From: Apodospora peruviana
Taxonomy: Eukaryota > Ascomycota > Sordariomycetes > Sordariales > Lasiosphaeriaceae
Assembly: GCA_033439685.1 (NCBI GenBank)
Contig: JAUEDM010000003.1
Location: 3,378,001-3,442,000 of the forward strand
Length of the DNA stretch: 64,000 nucleotides
Direction: 5' to 3'
The notes under the pieces were generated by a model. That model ran no database searches. It was given only the letters and a program-made list of their open reading frames with translations, and was not told the origin of the DNA. How positions within the stretch are numbered: position 1 is the stretch's first letter; each line of letters opens with the position of its first letter. The translations under genes and the position numbers were made by a program. Shown here piece by piece: positions 11,261 to 24,500 of this stretch.

Positions 11261-11868
11261 TCATGTATTAGCCCCCGACGCTTGTCCCGCACCCACACCA
11301 CCCTCCCCGGAAGTAGCGGGACCAGCACCCTGCACCGCCAGTCCCCCAAGCGCAGGCGGCGTCGGCCCAGGCCCCCCCGTGGCTTCGACGACGCGTCTCG
11401 TATCGTCCCTCAGCTCTGGGAGGGCAGCATCCATCTCGTGCGCCAACACGTCTCTGAACGTGCGGAACGCATGCATCTTGCCGCGCGCGAGCTGGTTGAG
11501 GCGGCGGACGAGCTCGACGAACTCGCGCGTGTAGATGTCCGGGTTGCGGCCGTTTTCGACGTATTGGATCAGAGGTTCTGGGATTAGGGGACTGTTCGAC
11601 GAAGAAGTGGTCGCGCGGCGGTAGACTTGCTGTAGCGACGAGTCGAGTGTACTTAAATCGTGCGCGAGGGCTTCTTTCGAGGGCCGCCCGGCGGAGTCGT
11701 AGTTTGCTACTTGGCCCATTACTTGGTATAAGTCTTGGATTACGTTTTTGACGTTTTCTATTATGCAGGAAAGAGGTTAGTGGTGCGTTGGATGGAGGTG
11801 GCGGTGGTGGTGAGAATGGAAAGAGACGGACCTTGGACATGGTTGAGTTCGGGGTTGACGGGTGCCAT
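11261..11868 (-). CDS. MED10: Mediator complex subunit 10 (MED10/Nut2)
   Basis: Two exons (11868-11832 and 11757-11261) separated by a 74-nt intron encode 177 residues, close to the usual MED10 length. The protein starts MAPVNPELNHVQENVKNVIQ, followed by a helical segment (DLYQVMGQVANYDSAG), then HDLSTLDSSLQQVYRRA, and the most typical MED10 stretch, VENGRNPDIYTREFVELVRR, with LARGKMHAFRTFRDVLAHEM after it. The last 35 residues are Gly/Pro/Ala-rich and probably disordered. MED10 is a middle-module subunit of the nuclear Mediator complex that links activators to RNA polymerase II. The donor is GTCCGT, weaker than consensus, but the phase and the joined helix are right. An upstream ATG in another frame near 11840 is not used. 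Confidence 0.93.
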
Positions 11869-12669
11869 TTTGTATTAAATGAAATGTTTGGAAGGGGCGC
11901 TTCTTCCAGTTATTGCGAGCCTTGGCAATTGGTATTTAGTGTTTGTTCCGGTATGTGACGGTAGCAGCGAGTTTTCGTGGGATCGCGAACTCGAGTTGTG
12001 ATTGTCGTGAGGATGGATTAGATGGATGGTTGATTGAAGAAGCTACAAGGCGCGAGGCTGCTCAAAGGTTCAAAGGTAATGGCGGGGAGGTACGTAGGTA
12101 TGTACCTACCGAAAGGCACTACCTTAGTCAATGATTCAAACCTGACTGCGATTTGATTCGCCAACAGGAAGCGGGACCCCTGCAAACAAAGGGCAGGTCG
12201 TCAATCAGCCTTGTCTTGGCTTTCGCTAAACCAGTACCCCTTTTGCTTTTTATAACTTGCTGCTGTTCCCTTATCTTTAGACCTGGCACACAGTTCACTG
12301 GAATTCCAATGTTATTGACTTGGAATTGTGGCATCCTTTTTGAAAGAAATCTCACTACGGTTGAAGTTCGGGCAGACTGAAGAGTTATTAACTGGAAATC
12401 TGGAATCCTTTGATACTACACTTTCACGAGATGGAGGCTTTACTGCCTTGGTATTATTCACGTTTCAAGGGAACCAATTGTTTTTGATTTGCTAGGTAGG
12501 ACAACAACTAGTCAATATGATTTATTACTGATTTCGAGCCAGACACGCGAGTCCAATGCCAGGAGAATACTTACCGTTATGAGCACGAAAGGAGAAACTT
12601 GTCCAACAATGAAAGAAAAGGAACAACACAGACTTCTAATTAGACAAATCACAAAGCAGCACGCTCATC
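11869..12669. other. Intergenic, upstream of MED10
   Basis: This is the MED10 promoter and the 3' flank of the upstream gene on the same strand. A GGTACC/CCTACC-rich element lies at 12088-12110. No gene was recognised. Confidence 0.5.
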
Positions 12670-14391
12670 TCATCGGGAATATATAGAAGATGGCCTCACG
12701 GATGGACCCCGACGGCTACCACCAGAAAAGAGAGGCTTAGGGTACGGAAACGGGTCCAAGTCTTCCTCGCCATCATCGGCGAACGGGTTCCCCATATTTC
12801 CGACTTGTGATGACTGCTTTCGGCTATCGCCCGGCGGCGGCGGTCTCTTCCAGCCTGCGCGAGGCGGAACATATTCCCCCTCTTCATCGTCTTCTTTAAT
12901 GGTACTGTCATTTTTTTTGTTGTCGTTGTCGTCGTCATCAGAGTGATTGTAGTAGTCTATCCAGTCAGAAACATTGGCCTCGTGCTCGCTGTTACTACCG
13001 TTTTCATCATGTTCCTGCGTGTTAGTGATTGGCGGGCTGAGGGAGGGTGTTAGATAGAGTTGGGAGGGCCACCCAGCATTAAGTTTCTGTTGTTGTTGCT
13101 GCCGCTGCTGTTGTTCCAGCTTCTGTTGCTCCAGCTTCTGTTGCTCCAGCTTCTGTTGCTCCAGCTTCTGTTGCTCCAGCTTCTGTTGCTCCAGCTTCTG
13201 TTGCTGCTGTTGCTGCTGCTGTTGCTGCCGCCGTTGCTGCCGCTTCCGCTCATATTCCTCCCTTTGCCGCCACTGTCGATGCCACTCAAACAGGGGAACC
13301 GGATTGTCGGGACTATCCTCAACTATCGGGGGCCACATGGTGCTTCGGCGTACCTTGTCAGTAGCATATCTGTCAGCAAAAGGATTATCATCCCGCCTAG
13401 CCTGAGCTCCAACAAACGTTGTAACTGGAGCCGGAATCCTGGACATCCTCTTCACGCGCGGTGATGGCCGGATGGAGTCCTGCTCCTGCCGGCCACTCTT
13501 ACCATCATCACTACGGTCAAGCTTCTTTTGTCGCTTGACGCAGCTCTTCACCTTCTCCAACTCAGCCATCAACCTGCGACTCTCATACCGACTTTGCGCG
13601 GCGCCACCAGGTCCAAACTGATCAATCCACGCATCGACAAGCTGCAGAAGCCTCGGTTTAGGTCGGTGCGGTTTTTTTCGGGACATCATGCTCGCGCGCA
13701 GCGAGATCAGCACCTGCCGTCTCCCGCCGACAACAGCAAGCACACAGGCAGGACAGCCCGACTCGACGCATGCGGGCCGGAACTTAATCCTACGCGCCAT
13801 GTGCTCGTTGAACCCGCTGTCGTTGTACCATTTGATGTGGGCCTTGCCCGCCCAGAGCGACGCCGTCCCGAGCATCAGCTCGAGAAAGTCGGCCATGACC
13901 CCGGAGCAGCCTTCGGCACCGACCGTGGTCCAATACTTTTGCACATACTCGACGTGGCGCAGGCACTCGGCCTGCAGCAGACTGTAGCACAGGAACACCG
14001 TTTCTTGGTTGAGGTGCTTGTGCGCCCAGCACGCTTCCGGCCGACGGTGATGCGAAGAGAGTCCGGGGAAGACCATCTGCGCAACCAGCTTCTTCCATTT
14101 GTGAGGGTTGTGTCGAAGGTCTGAAAGCAGCGACGGGGTTTCGATGGCCTTCAGCTGGCCGTTGAGCCAGACTTCTGGTGGTGTGCCGGCTGGCATGTAT
14201 TCGGGGAGACGGAGCAGGGAGGCGAGCTTGTTGACCTGCTCCGGCTCCATCATGAGACCCGGTTTGTCGATCGAGGTGGTGGTGGTGGAGTTTGAGGGTC
14301 GAGAGGAAGAAGCTCTGCTGTTGTGATTCATTCTGTCAGTCTTTCGATCGAGGTTAGTGACGTGCAGTAAAATCTTCTGGTTTGACATCAT
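12670..14391 (-). CDS. Uncharacterised glutamine-rich protein
   Basis: A single open frame gives 573 residues from an ATG at 14391; ATGs at 14388 and 14331 (start MNHNSRASSSRPSNS) are equally possible. I do not recognise the family. Residues about 55-260 look globular: they contain EVWLNGQLKAIETPSLLSDL, NPHKWKKLVAQMVFPGLS and a cysteine cluster CVESGCPAC that might bind metal. A basic segment (MMSRKKPHRPKPR) follows. The second half is disordered, with a run of KLEQQ repeats flanked by polyglutamine, then acidic and Asn-rich stretches. The repeat array is encoded by six 15-bp units (13112-13205). It lies in tandem with MED10 on the same strand, about 0.8 kb upstream. A nuclear role would fit the composition but is a guess. 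Confidence 0.75.
   Translation of the reverse strand: MMSNQKILLHVTNLDRKTDRMNHNSRASSSRPSNSTTTTSIDKPGLMMEPEQVNKLASLLRLPEYMPAGTPPEVWLNGQLKAIETPSLLSDLRHNPHKWKKLVAQMVFPGLSSHHRRPEACWAHKHLNQETVFLCYSLLQAECLRHVEYVQKYWTTVGAEGCSGVMADFLELMLGTASLWAGKAHIKWYNDSGFNEHMARRIKFRPACVESGCPACVLAVVGGRRQVLISLRASMMSRKKPHRPKPRLLQLVDAWIDQFGPGGAAQSRYESRRLMAELEKVKSCVKRQKKLDRSDDGKSGRQEQDSIRPSPRVKRMSRIPAPVTTFVGAQARRDDNPFADRYATDKVRRSTMWPPIVEDSPDNPVPLFEWHRQWRQREEYERKRQQRRQQQQQQQQQQKLEQQKLEQQKLEQQKLEQQKLEQQKLEQQQRQQQQQKLNAGWPSQLYLTPSLSPPITNTQEHDENGSNSEHEANVSDWIDYYNHSDDDDNDNKKNDSTIKEDDEEGEYVPPRAGWKRPPPPGDSRKQSSQVGNMGNPFADDGEEDLDPFPYPKPLFSGGSRRGPSVRPSSIYSR
13112..13205. repeat. Coding minisatellite, 15-bp unit, about 6 copies
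   Basis: CCAGCTTCTG recurs exactly every 15 bases at about 13116, 13131, 13146, 13161, 13176 and 13191, joined by TTGCT. On the minus strand each unit encodes Gln-Lys-Leu-Glu-Gln. Flanking CTG/TTG triplets encode polyglutamine. The units are nearly identical, which suggests recent expansion or homogenisation. Confidence 0.9.
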
Positions 14392-16099
14392 GATGTTGAT
14401 GAGGTAAGGTCGGGTTATATTCAAACACGAACGAGTAACTGACTGATTGACTAAATTCTAGCTGAGGTCGAAGCAGAGTACATACACTTTAAATCCATAA
14501 AATGGAGGACCAGGTGTGCGTTTTGTTATGTGTGCTTTTCGGTCGACAGGGGACAGCAAATCATGACTATGATGTTCCGGTTACAGCCAGCAGAACCGAG
14601 AGCACGACTAAGAAGATATCATAAACAACCGAGGTGGTCAGACAATGGAAACGCTGTTTGCTACTGATATCCCACCGATAGGGTTAAGCCAGCATGACAA
14701 CCTAGGATATTCCAGTCCCAACAGTCCAAGACTGAGATTCACAACTAAAAGATTCATAAACACACCTAGGGAGAACGAGACAATAAGTACGTTATTGATT
14801 TTCTTTGTTCTCCCAGAACAAGGATAGGACAACAGTTGAATTGCTCTTGTTGCCCCTTACCTAATCGGTGACCGTCCTGGAGAAGAAGTAATACGTATGG
14901 AGACTAAAAAGCTGGCGGTAGGCACAAAGAAAGGGATTGTTCATACGAACACTTGAGATGTTCTGTAAAGGCTACAACACAGTATGTCAGCTAATGTCTA
15001 TAGCTCAACAAAAGAGAATAGATATGTTCCAGACAGAGAGGGGCAAAAGGAGAACAAGAAATTTAGAAAGAGGAATAATGCTTACCAGAATATCTAACTT
15101 ACTGAGAGAATGATTTCGACTACACCCCCTAACGCTACTCAGCGCAATTATTCAAGGTCATTTCAACTCTTGTTTCAAATTCCACTCGACAGCCAGCAAT
15201 GCAAAGCTATCTTCACTAGGTAGGTACCTCAATACCAAATATCTGACCAAGTATACTGGCCAGTCAGGAAGGCAGCCAGTCTAGAAGCAAGAAAAGAGAA
15301 CTCACGCCCTTTGCTGGAATTCGAAACCCCAGAATAAGTATATCATGGTGTGCCTCAGCTGGCCCCTCAACGTTCCCCGTCCACCAAGAACTCCATCAAG
15401 AATCCTCATTGGAACAAGAACCATACTGAAAAGTGGACAGTGATGTTGTGCCCGGACAGCTTGCTTGCCGCGTGCAGCTTGATCAGCGAATAAACACTTC
15501 TTTTGGATCTCCCTATGGAAAGCTCTTGGAAAATATCCCACAATGTCCTTCCTCACCATCTTCCCTCCGCTCATCCATGTCCTTCCAAAGCTAGCAACTA
15601 TGTTAAAGAGAAGCAAAAAGTTCCATTACGATATGCCTCTCCCAGAAGAATATACCTAGGTAAATAGGTAGGCACCAAGGACGGGACGGCAGGGCAAAAC
15701 TCGATATCATGCCATCCTACCCGTCCGCGTAATGCCAGTAGTAAAAAAGAAAATTAAGCAGGTTAGGGGAAACAATGCCTCCTCCCAAAAACAAGACCGA
15801 CCAACTGACTCCTTCCCGTTCTCTCCCGTTTCATTCCTGATCCGCCCCGATTCGCCGACCGAAATAAACACAAGATAAAAGAGTGCCAGAAACCGACGAT
15901 GCAAAGCCATAGTGAAAGTAAGAAACCTCGTACAAGTAATAACATAATACCAACAACTTTGGCAGTGCGCGCAGACATATCTTCGTGATGGGGCACGTCT
16001 GTCATATATGCATGGGCATAACAGGACGCGCTACCTTATGTGAAAGGGAATCATCGCAGCCATACCAAAGTAAATCTCTCTCGTCGTGTATCCCTCATC
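14392..16099. other. Intergenic, 1.7 kb between the Gln-rich gene and the LAMMER kinase
   Basis: This should hold the promoter and leader of the Gln-rich gene and the 3' flank of the kinase gene, both on the minus strand. Short open frames have no family signature. Palindromic CCTAGG/GGTACC elements lie at 15217-15230 and 15654-15676. No RNA gene was recognised. Confidence 0.45.
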
Positions 16100-18510
16100 T
16101 TATGGGCCATGGATGGCTGGTAAGCGGTTGCTCGCCACACTTAGCTGCTCCGATCTCTGCCTCTCCATACGAATGCGCCCAGCTTCGGTGCCGTCATCCG
16201 GGAGAGCGTGCTCCTTGAACCACGGATGCTCCAAAGCATCTTTGGCACTAATTCGTTTGGTTTGATCGTAGACGAATATCTTCCGAAGGAGATCCAGGAA
16301 GAGAGACATGAACTTGTTGTTACTCGGTATTATATCCTGCACTGGTATCAGCAGAGTGACCTTTGAGGTGATTTCGTGGAACTTACATCAAGCTTCTTCA
16401 TCGCCTTCACAAATCTACGAGAAGCGCGAGTCGTGTCCTGAGAGGGATAGTCGAGCTTTAAACGTTTGAAGTACCTTTTGATTCGCTTGTTAGTTTTTTT
16501 GAACAGGGTCATCGCTTCTTCATCCTCCGAGGAGTAGCCATACTTGGATGCTGGATTTCCACCATTTCGTGTCATTCGGTTGACCTGAGTTACCAGGTGG
16601 GAGTCGATCCTGGAGTTTACCACGGCCTCCATCATTGCAAGATGCTCGAGATTATCGTGGGTCTGAAACAATGCGTCGCCGGTGAAGAATTCGACCAAGA
16701 TGCAGCCTATGCTCCAGATATCGCAAGGATACGACCATCCGAGACCTAGGATGATTTCCGGAGCCCGGTAATGGCGGGTAGACACAACGGAAGAGTGATA
16801 CTCGTCCTGGAAAGTCGCGGAGCCGAAATCAATCAACCGGATTTCCGTGTCGAGGAGGACCTTTCTCTGGTTGGCCTGACGGCTGACTGTGCTCGAAGAT
16901 GACGGAATCTTGCGATTGTATGTAAAGGTCTGGTATTCATTTTTGCAAAGAAGAATGTTCTCCGGCTTCAAGTCGGTGTGAATTAAGTTGAGATCGTGCA
17001 GGACTGGTTCAAGTCAGTATTAATCAATTAGATGCGGAGGGTGGTTACGTACAGGCCACGCTGGTGAAAAGCTGGCGGGCGAAGTTCTGGATCTGACTGT
17101 TCGGGAAAGGCACGAAGTTGTTGCTCTTCAGAAAATCGAACACACTCTGGCCCAGGAGATCCATGACGATACAGATATGATTCCTGTAGTCAAAGCAGTC
17201 TCTGAGGTGAATGCACCGGTTCCGGTTCTCCGCATCGTTGGCCTTGAGAGTTGCAAGGACCCGCAGCTCGATCTTGCTAGCATCGCGGTACTTTTGGACC
17301 GATCGAATAATCTTAATCGCAACAAGCTTGTTTCGCCTCTTGTCTCTTGCTTGCACAACCTTGCCGAATGTACCCTGGCCGAGAAGTTTAATCATTTGAT
17401 CTGGCAAACAAGTTAGTATCCTGGTTCACTTTATCCCCGAACGTCATTGCACGATTCGGCTTACATTTATCAGTCAAGTCATTGTCGGGGACAACAATAT
17501 AATGTCCGTCATCGTCATCAACACGAACGTTGCTGTTGTGGGCGTGCTACAAGGACGTTAGAGAATAGCCTATTGATGGTGTCTGAATGTAGCGCACTTA
17601 CATCGGTTATCACCCTGACATGCACCTCGCCCGCCTTCCTTGGGGGGTATGGAGGCGGTCGATAAGTGGTATAAGTAGACTGTGTCAAGGCATCTGTTCG
17701 CTGCGCCTCGAGGGCAATTTGTTGCCGGGTCCTCTTCCTCTTCTGACCTGGATGTGCACCGTTGTCGGAATGCCCGTTGGATGAAGAGAGAGAACCGAGG
17801 GATGTGGCCGCGGTGGTGTGAATTGCCGAGTTTGTCCGATCGCTCGATACGGTCGATTGGCTAGGTGACGCGATTCGGCGAGGGGTGGTTGTATGGGAGC
17901 CCACGATGTTATTGTGATAGATTGGATCGTAGTGGCCGGGCTCATCATCTCTTCTCCGCTTCTTGGCTACGTGACGGGTCGTTGATACGCCATTTGACGA
18001 GCCGTGAACGGCTCCATTCACATGGCCGTTGGTCAGAGTCGAGCCGGCGGTACTGGCCGACTCTTCGGGCTCTGGGGTGTCGTCAATGACAATGATCTCC
18101 TTGGGGAGCCCATTCCGGTAGAAACTATTCCAGTCGGGTTCTCTGGATCGCCTCCTCTTCCGATCGGGTTCTGAATTGGCCGGAGTCTTGGTCTGGGAGG
18201 CTGTGGGCGCCATAGCGGTCGTGTAATTGTTGTCTGCTCGGATTGCCAGATTCGCAGGTTCTTGCGGCAGTGGTCTGGCGGTCGTCGACTGGGAAGCGCT
18301 TATTCCATTTGGGCCAGCGTGGCTCGAGACAGTCGATGTGTAGCTGGTGGGCGAGGGAAATGGGAGTCGGGAAGTGGGGAGTATTGCGTTCGCTGCACGA
18401 AACGAAGCGCTATTTGGCTGAGGGTACGGCTGATGTTGGCGTGAGGAGTAAGGGAAGTGATGAGGGTTATAGGGAGCCAGCGTTGCTGTTGCTGTTGTCG
18501 GGGTCGACAT
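16100..18510 (-). CDS. LAMMER dual-specificity protein kinase (Lkh1/Kns1 family)
   Basis: Five exons (18510-17602, 17546-17465, 17400-17053, 17003-16387, 16336-16100) join to 730 residues; the introns are 49-64 nt. Residues 1-330 are a disordered Ser/Pro-rich region with basic patches (DRKRRRSRE, KKRRRDDE) that may be nuclear signals. The kinase domain shows GQGTFGKV (338-345), catalytic Lys in VAIK (357-360), HTDLKPEN (455-462), DFGSA (505-509), the substrate-site segment STRHYRAPE, and the diagnostic EHLAMMEAV (566-574), which is the LAMMER motif. Family members phosphorylate SR-type splicing factors and regulate growth, filamentation and stress responses. An upstream in-frame ATG at 18741 would add 77 residues; 18510 is preferred because MSTPTTATATLAP looks like the usual start. 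Identification is firm. Confidence 0.95.
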
Positions 18511-21500
18511 ATTCCCGTTCTCGCTGCCCTGCAAATGTCGTCGTGACGACTGAGCAGACGAGAGATGGGTGACGGTGTCGGGGTGCCAATGTGGGCGAGG
18601 TGGGAAAGTGTGTCGCGAGATTGCCGGGTCTGGGTCTAGCAGACACAGCGGAGGTGGAGGCTGTCGGTTGTTAAGACTTCCCGTCGGCACCAACGATTCT
18701 GACTGGCGAGCGCTGCTGAGTGCAGGTGCGCGGGCAAGCAACCGTCAGCAAGTTGCAGTTCCTGACGTCTGTTGGCGTCCCTCGACTCTCGACTCTCGAG
18801 CTCTGGGTTGTGCCCTCTGTTCGTTGACGAAATTCACGGTAAGGCTTGCATTGAATTTCCGAGCAAAGCCCCGGTGAAAGTGAAGGTTTGTGACCTCTTG
18901 TCGAGTTGGCAATCGAGGACAGCGGAGGAGGACGAGTGTCGGGTTTTCGAGAATCAGCAGTGGGTGGAGGTGCCCGCTGGACGAGTGGCCGCAGGTGAAA
19001 GGGGCCTGCTGCTGAGCACTGGATTGAGTGATTGACTGCCCTAGGAATGTTTCGCCGAGCGATCAGAACTGGTGTTCTCTTCCCGAGCGAGCGGTCGACT
19101 TGGTTGACTGTGGCTAACTCCAGTCGAGTGAATTTCGCTGTTGTGCACGCTCTCAGGCACAATGCCCGTTCATTTCAGAACCTCACGATGGGCTAGGTTA
19201 GGGGAGTTGACGAGGAGGGTGACAAGGGAACGGGAGCAAGAACAGGAAGAACCTGATGGTGATTTCAAAACTCGCCAGGGCTCGGGAGCCCAGTTGGTGG
19301 TGACTTCGCCTCCAGGCTCTCCTCAGGGCAGCGACAGCCAAGCAGGAGAGGACCCAGTTAATTGAGCCCTCTGGCGCCAGAACGCCGTGCGGCTTGAGGC
19401 ACGAGCACACAGTGCGCAAAAATGTGGCTGTCTGGCACAGGTGGGTGTCAGCGCCCAGGCACCTCTGCTGCCGTTGTTCAGTGGCTGTTTTAGGTCCTTA
19501 GGGCACAATCAGTGCTGGAAGCCTCCCTGGACCCTTGAACGTGTCGACACACTTCAGCACTGTGCCTGAACCACTTCGAAGTCGTGCACGCCTTCCAGTT
19601 TGCTGAGCCGCCAGAGTCTGCAATACGTACCCCGCTTTACAGTGCGTTTATTCGTAATTCTTACTCGTTCGCCATTCTACCTCCCATTTTTGCCCGCGCG
19701 AAACTCCGGTTGACAGCGGAGATCAAGCCGGTCACGGATCCGTACAGTATTCCGTACTCTATTCACAGGTACCTGATGGAGAGGATGGGGTGATGGAGAG
19801 AGTAAGTGTGATGGAAAAGCTCCGTATGAACCGCTGACTGCATGTCCAATCCGTCCAGCCCACGCAATTTACGACCACAATTGTTACTTCGGACCATCGC
19901 AAAGCGACAGAGTGCTGTGGGCTGCCGCTGTGGACTCGACGTTTCTCTCGCTGTGGGGAGAATCGCTAGGATAAACGACGTCCGTCTGATCTGATGGATG
20001 TGTACTCCTCGATCAAGATAACATCGGTCTCGCATGCTTCGCTTCCATTCGACGGCATCAACGAATATTAATTACCACTGTTTCCCTCCTACCCCTCCTT
20101 AAATCAGACGGGATGTTTCCTGTTCCAGGCCGTCGAAGGCGTCGCTCATTTAGCTGCCTTTGTTGCTGACCCGGAGCCAGGCTGGGGGGTGCGGCCAAGC
20201 GCACCTTGAGAAGAGAGAGAGATCCGCAGGAATGTTTCCGACATTGCCTCCCTGACATCATTTGAGGATCACGGATACCTCAACCACGCACTGGTGTCTC
20301 GGTCTTGTATCCGATGTCGAGCACATAATAATTCTTCATCGGACCATCTCTTTCGTGGTTATTAAGTTTGGACTTTTGGTCGCTCTCTCCCGCGTCTTGG
20401 CCCACTGTTGAAACTCACTAACCAGCAAGGGAAAAAGATATCGAAGTGTCGCTTCACGCTTCGGGCAGGAGATACAGCGCTCCACGTGCTGTGTGTGTGG
20501 TGCTGTGTCGGCCTGGCGACGGCATTCGTCACAAGGGGTCTCCATTCTCACAGGGCGAGCGGATGGAAAATATCCGTCTCTGTTCCTCGACAATCTCAGC
20601 CTCAGGCTCACGATCTAGACGCGTCGTTGTCCCAAGCAACTCGTTCCATGTTGCTCTCTGGCAAACTCGGGTCGCTCTTCTACCAATAGAACAGGCCATT
20701 AAAGGACGGATATCACCATGAACAACGCCGAACAGCCCTGGGGCAGTCTGATTTCTGAGGGTGGCCAAAATCCTTCTTTCTTCCCCCGCCGCCCACAAAG
20801 CAGGCCCTGGTTCGCCAGGCACCCCGTGAGCGCAGGACATGCTCATTGAAAGGTGTCGCTGACGAAATTATCAACCACGAAAACTTGACACGCCTCGAAC
20901 ACACCTCCTCTATCCCGGGAAGTTACAACCCTTGACTGGCTGTTGTTTCCATTCCGACAGTCTGGAAACGCTTGCTCCTGCACTACGAGTCTGCCGCCCA
21001 TTAAGTAACCCAAAGCGTGTCTTGCGCGGAAAATAGGCCATTCACATATTCACCGTCCGGAATATCATCATGGTCAAGAAATGTCCACCTGTGGCGTAGC
21101 TGCGTAGGTAGAAGGAACGCTCTGCGAGAGCCTTGCGATAGGTTGCGTCTTGCAGCTTCCCCGAGCGGCAAAGCGTTGTCGATGGGCGTTTGCCGAAACC
21201 GCAGCGCGCTTGATTCCTACTGAAGGGGTGCAGACCACGACGCCGTCTCTTCCGCGCACTGCATCGTTATTCGCTCGATGGTATTCTGTCTATTGCAGGA
21301 ACATATCTATTTCTCCATATTCTATCGATTTCGTTATATTTGATCATGTCTTGCCTCCCCTGTGACGGGCCAGCTGACAGACGGGAATCGAGAAACACAT
21401 TTTGGCAGTGTTGTGCTGCGTTGTGCTCCAGTGCGAGTGTGCACCAGTGTTCGCCGCTCATTGGGAAATCGGGCCCCCATCCCATCTTCGACCTACGGGG

Positions 21501-24500
21501 GCACAGGCATATGCGGGCCAATGCACAATGCATCCCTCTCAACTCTGCACGCTCCATGGATCTGCTTAACTGCACATGTCGTTAGCGTGGCTTTGTTGGG
21601 GAAGCCGCTCAGCGTGCACGGAAGGGGGCCTGTCACTGCCAGTATCTGTGTCGAACTTAATCAGTATGAATGGATACTAACATTCCTACCAACAGCCACT
21701 GTCGAGTTCTGTTAGTGTTTGTGAACCCGGTCATCGAGACCCGGACCCGACGTTTACGCATATGTATCTCGGCAGCTGCCAGGAACCAGCCGCCAGTCCG
21801 ATTCGGGCCCTTTATTTTCTCCTTTCCCTGATTACTCCGAAGAAGAAGCAGGCACGCGTGGCACGCTCCCCGCTGTTCGTGAATCGCGGGGCCTTCCTTC
21901 TCGAGAGTGAGAGTCCCGTGTTCACTGAGGTGTCAGTATCTTTCCAAAACGGCAAAGGCAGCGTGTCGTCGATGCTGCCGCACACACACACCTCCCGTCG
22001 AAAGAAAGACTATAACTGCCCCGCAATGGGCTGATGTGACCATTGCGTTGGTGAAGTGGCAAAAAGTGATGTTGCTTTTCTCCCATTGTCCATTTCACGC
22101 ATTCTCTGCCTGCCCTAATAGGCCGGCCCAAATGGATTTTTACCCAGAGAGAGAGTGAGGCATCTGTTTGCAATATGGCAGGCGAAGCAGGGCACTGCAA
22201 AACAAACGAAACAGACTTGTTGTTTGTTCGTCGTGGCTGTTCACACTCATGACATTGCCTAGGCACCGACCGCTCCTGTCATCTTCCGCATATATCTCTC
22301 CTAAACCGTACCATTGGGCTGCGGTGGTCTTGGAGGTATCGACCTCGGTGCTCGGGATTACCTGAATGGTGGTACAAGGGGATATAGTTCCACTTCACTT
22401 CTGGGAGCCTGACTGCTCTTGACCGACTGGCCGAAGGCTGTTCTTTTTGGGGTTTGGTTCCATTTGGTTATTTGTTGGCGGCTGTGTATCCCTTTCCATT
22501 TCCCCTTCTATCCTCTACTACCACCCCGACCCATCATACATATCGGTAGGTACCTACGGTTGGGCCAGAACGGATACGGGGTTGATAGGTTGTTGGTTTG
22601 GCGCGGGACATGTCGCGTCCGAGGTGCCAGATGGTTGTTAATGACATATGGCTTGTTACCTTATGTATGGAATTCCCAGAGAGCAAGATACAAAAGATGA
22701 TCCAGTCGCTAGGGCTGGCGTCTCATCTTTCGATTGCGTACGCACTTTTAACCAAATCCGTATACATACGGTTGGTTGCCTGCCTTCTCTTGCTTTGAAA
22801 GATTTCCCATTTTCACAAAATGGGAATTTAACCCAACTCCTCCAGCCCTACTACCTATTCATATACGCCGCCGCCGCCGCGCCGGTGTGACACTAACACT
22901 GGACATTCCTTCTTCCATCATGTGCGGATTACCTCACCTCAGTTGTTGGGGGGCCACTCTACCTGCCTGCCAGCGGGCTGGCTGGAGGCTATCGAGCGGA
23001 CGGACAGCGGGCTGTGGATGATTTCTTACTCTCCCGCGGTCCCTAAAGATGCAATCTAATGCAAATGCAGTGACGAGAATGAACTGTAATATGTCACTGC
23101 CTGACTAAGATATCACCCCGTGTCACCTCTTCCCATCAATCCACTCTCACTTGACGATCGATACTACAGTACCAACGTCAGAATGAAGACGGAGGAGGTT
23201 CGCTTTCGCTGGTATAGCTACCCCTATTCTAGATCAATCGATAATGAAACGAAACCTGACAAAGGACAACGGATTTCTGCCTATTTCTACAACTATTTTT
23301 ATAGCGTGTGAGATCATAACTACATCCAGTATATTTGCGTCTACCGGTCGGATATGGTTTGCTAACGAAGTCGTTATAAACTACAGTGTAAGGTTCTCCG
23401 GACCGAGATGTGACACTCAGCTTCCCTTATTCATAGAACTCATTCTGCCCAGCCATCGAAGTGAAAAGGAAAGAGGTGATGTTCGCTAGGTCTACGCAGA
23501 GCATAGAGATGACATGATGTCTTTCCCGACATTGAAATTGCCCTAAGCTGTCCAAATATTTCCAAACTTTCAAGCACCCACGTAAGTACTTTATTCCAAC
23601 TCTGCTATTCTTCATAATTTACTAAATACCTCATTTAAATGCCCAAGACCAAGAAGGCCAGGTGCCCAGCTGACAAGAAAACACCCCTCTATGCAGGATC
23701 TACTTCTAAAGTTGCTCACAAATGGGATACAAGCCTAGGTATCTACCTTCTCATCTCCCCCCACGAGGAGTGATGATCTATATCGAACGTTGAGACAAAT
23801 AACACCCGATGGCGGTTTGAGTAGCATCAGAAAGCCTCGGCTCTAGCAAAGAGGGAAGTGAATGACCTCGAGTACATCATCAATAGCAGCGGCGGCCTTA
23901 TTATCGGTTTCCAGTTTCTATTCTCCACGAGACTCTGAAAAGGGGAGGAGAGGGACACAGTTGTGTGTTAATTATCTCAAAGAATATGCTGAGTATTCCT
24001 GGCTCACGTTCCTACTTGACGTTCTATATCCAATGTACAGGAGTGTAAATCATTTGTCCGGAGATGTGGGTTACATTCACAGTGGTGAGCAGCCACAGAC
24101 AATAGATGACTAGATGTAGGAGCAAACGTCCCATCTTCATATTGTCCCAAGATTGTGTAAGTGATCACATGTTCATCGGCTGGACTGTTGGTCGAGACTC
24201 TCATATCCACCATTCACGAAACTACTGTGCCATCAAGCACATGCCTTCCTCTAGGAGGTAAGTAAACATCTCAGTTTTTGTTGCCTGGTATTCCATATCC
24301 TGGTAGATAGATAGGTTTCAACATTCCTCCGAGTTCCGACAGAGCGCGTTGACGGCGGCAGCTCGATCGAGTCGGTCCCTTGATAACCAAAAAACGCCCC
24401 TTTTCTTTCCCTCGGTTAACTTTACCGTCCTTATGTCCCCTTCTTCAAACATCGTGAACCGAACGTAACAGAAGAGATCTAATCCAGGGGTCGATCAGGG

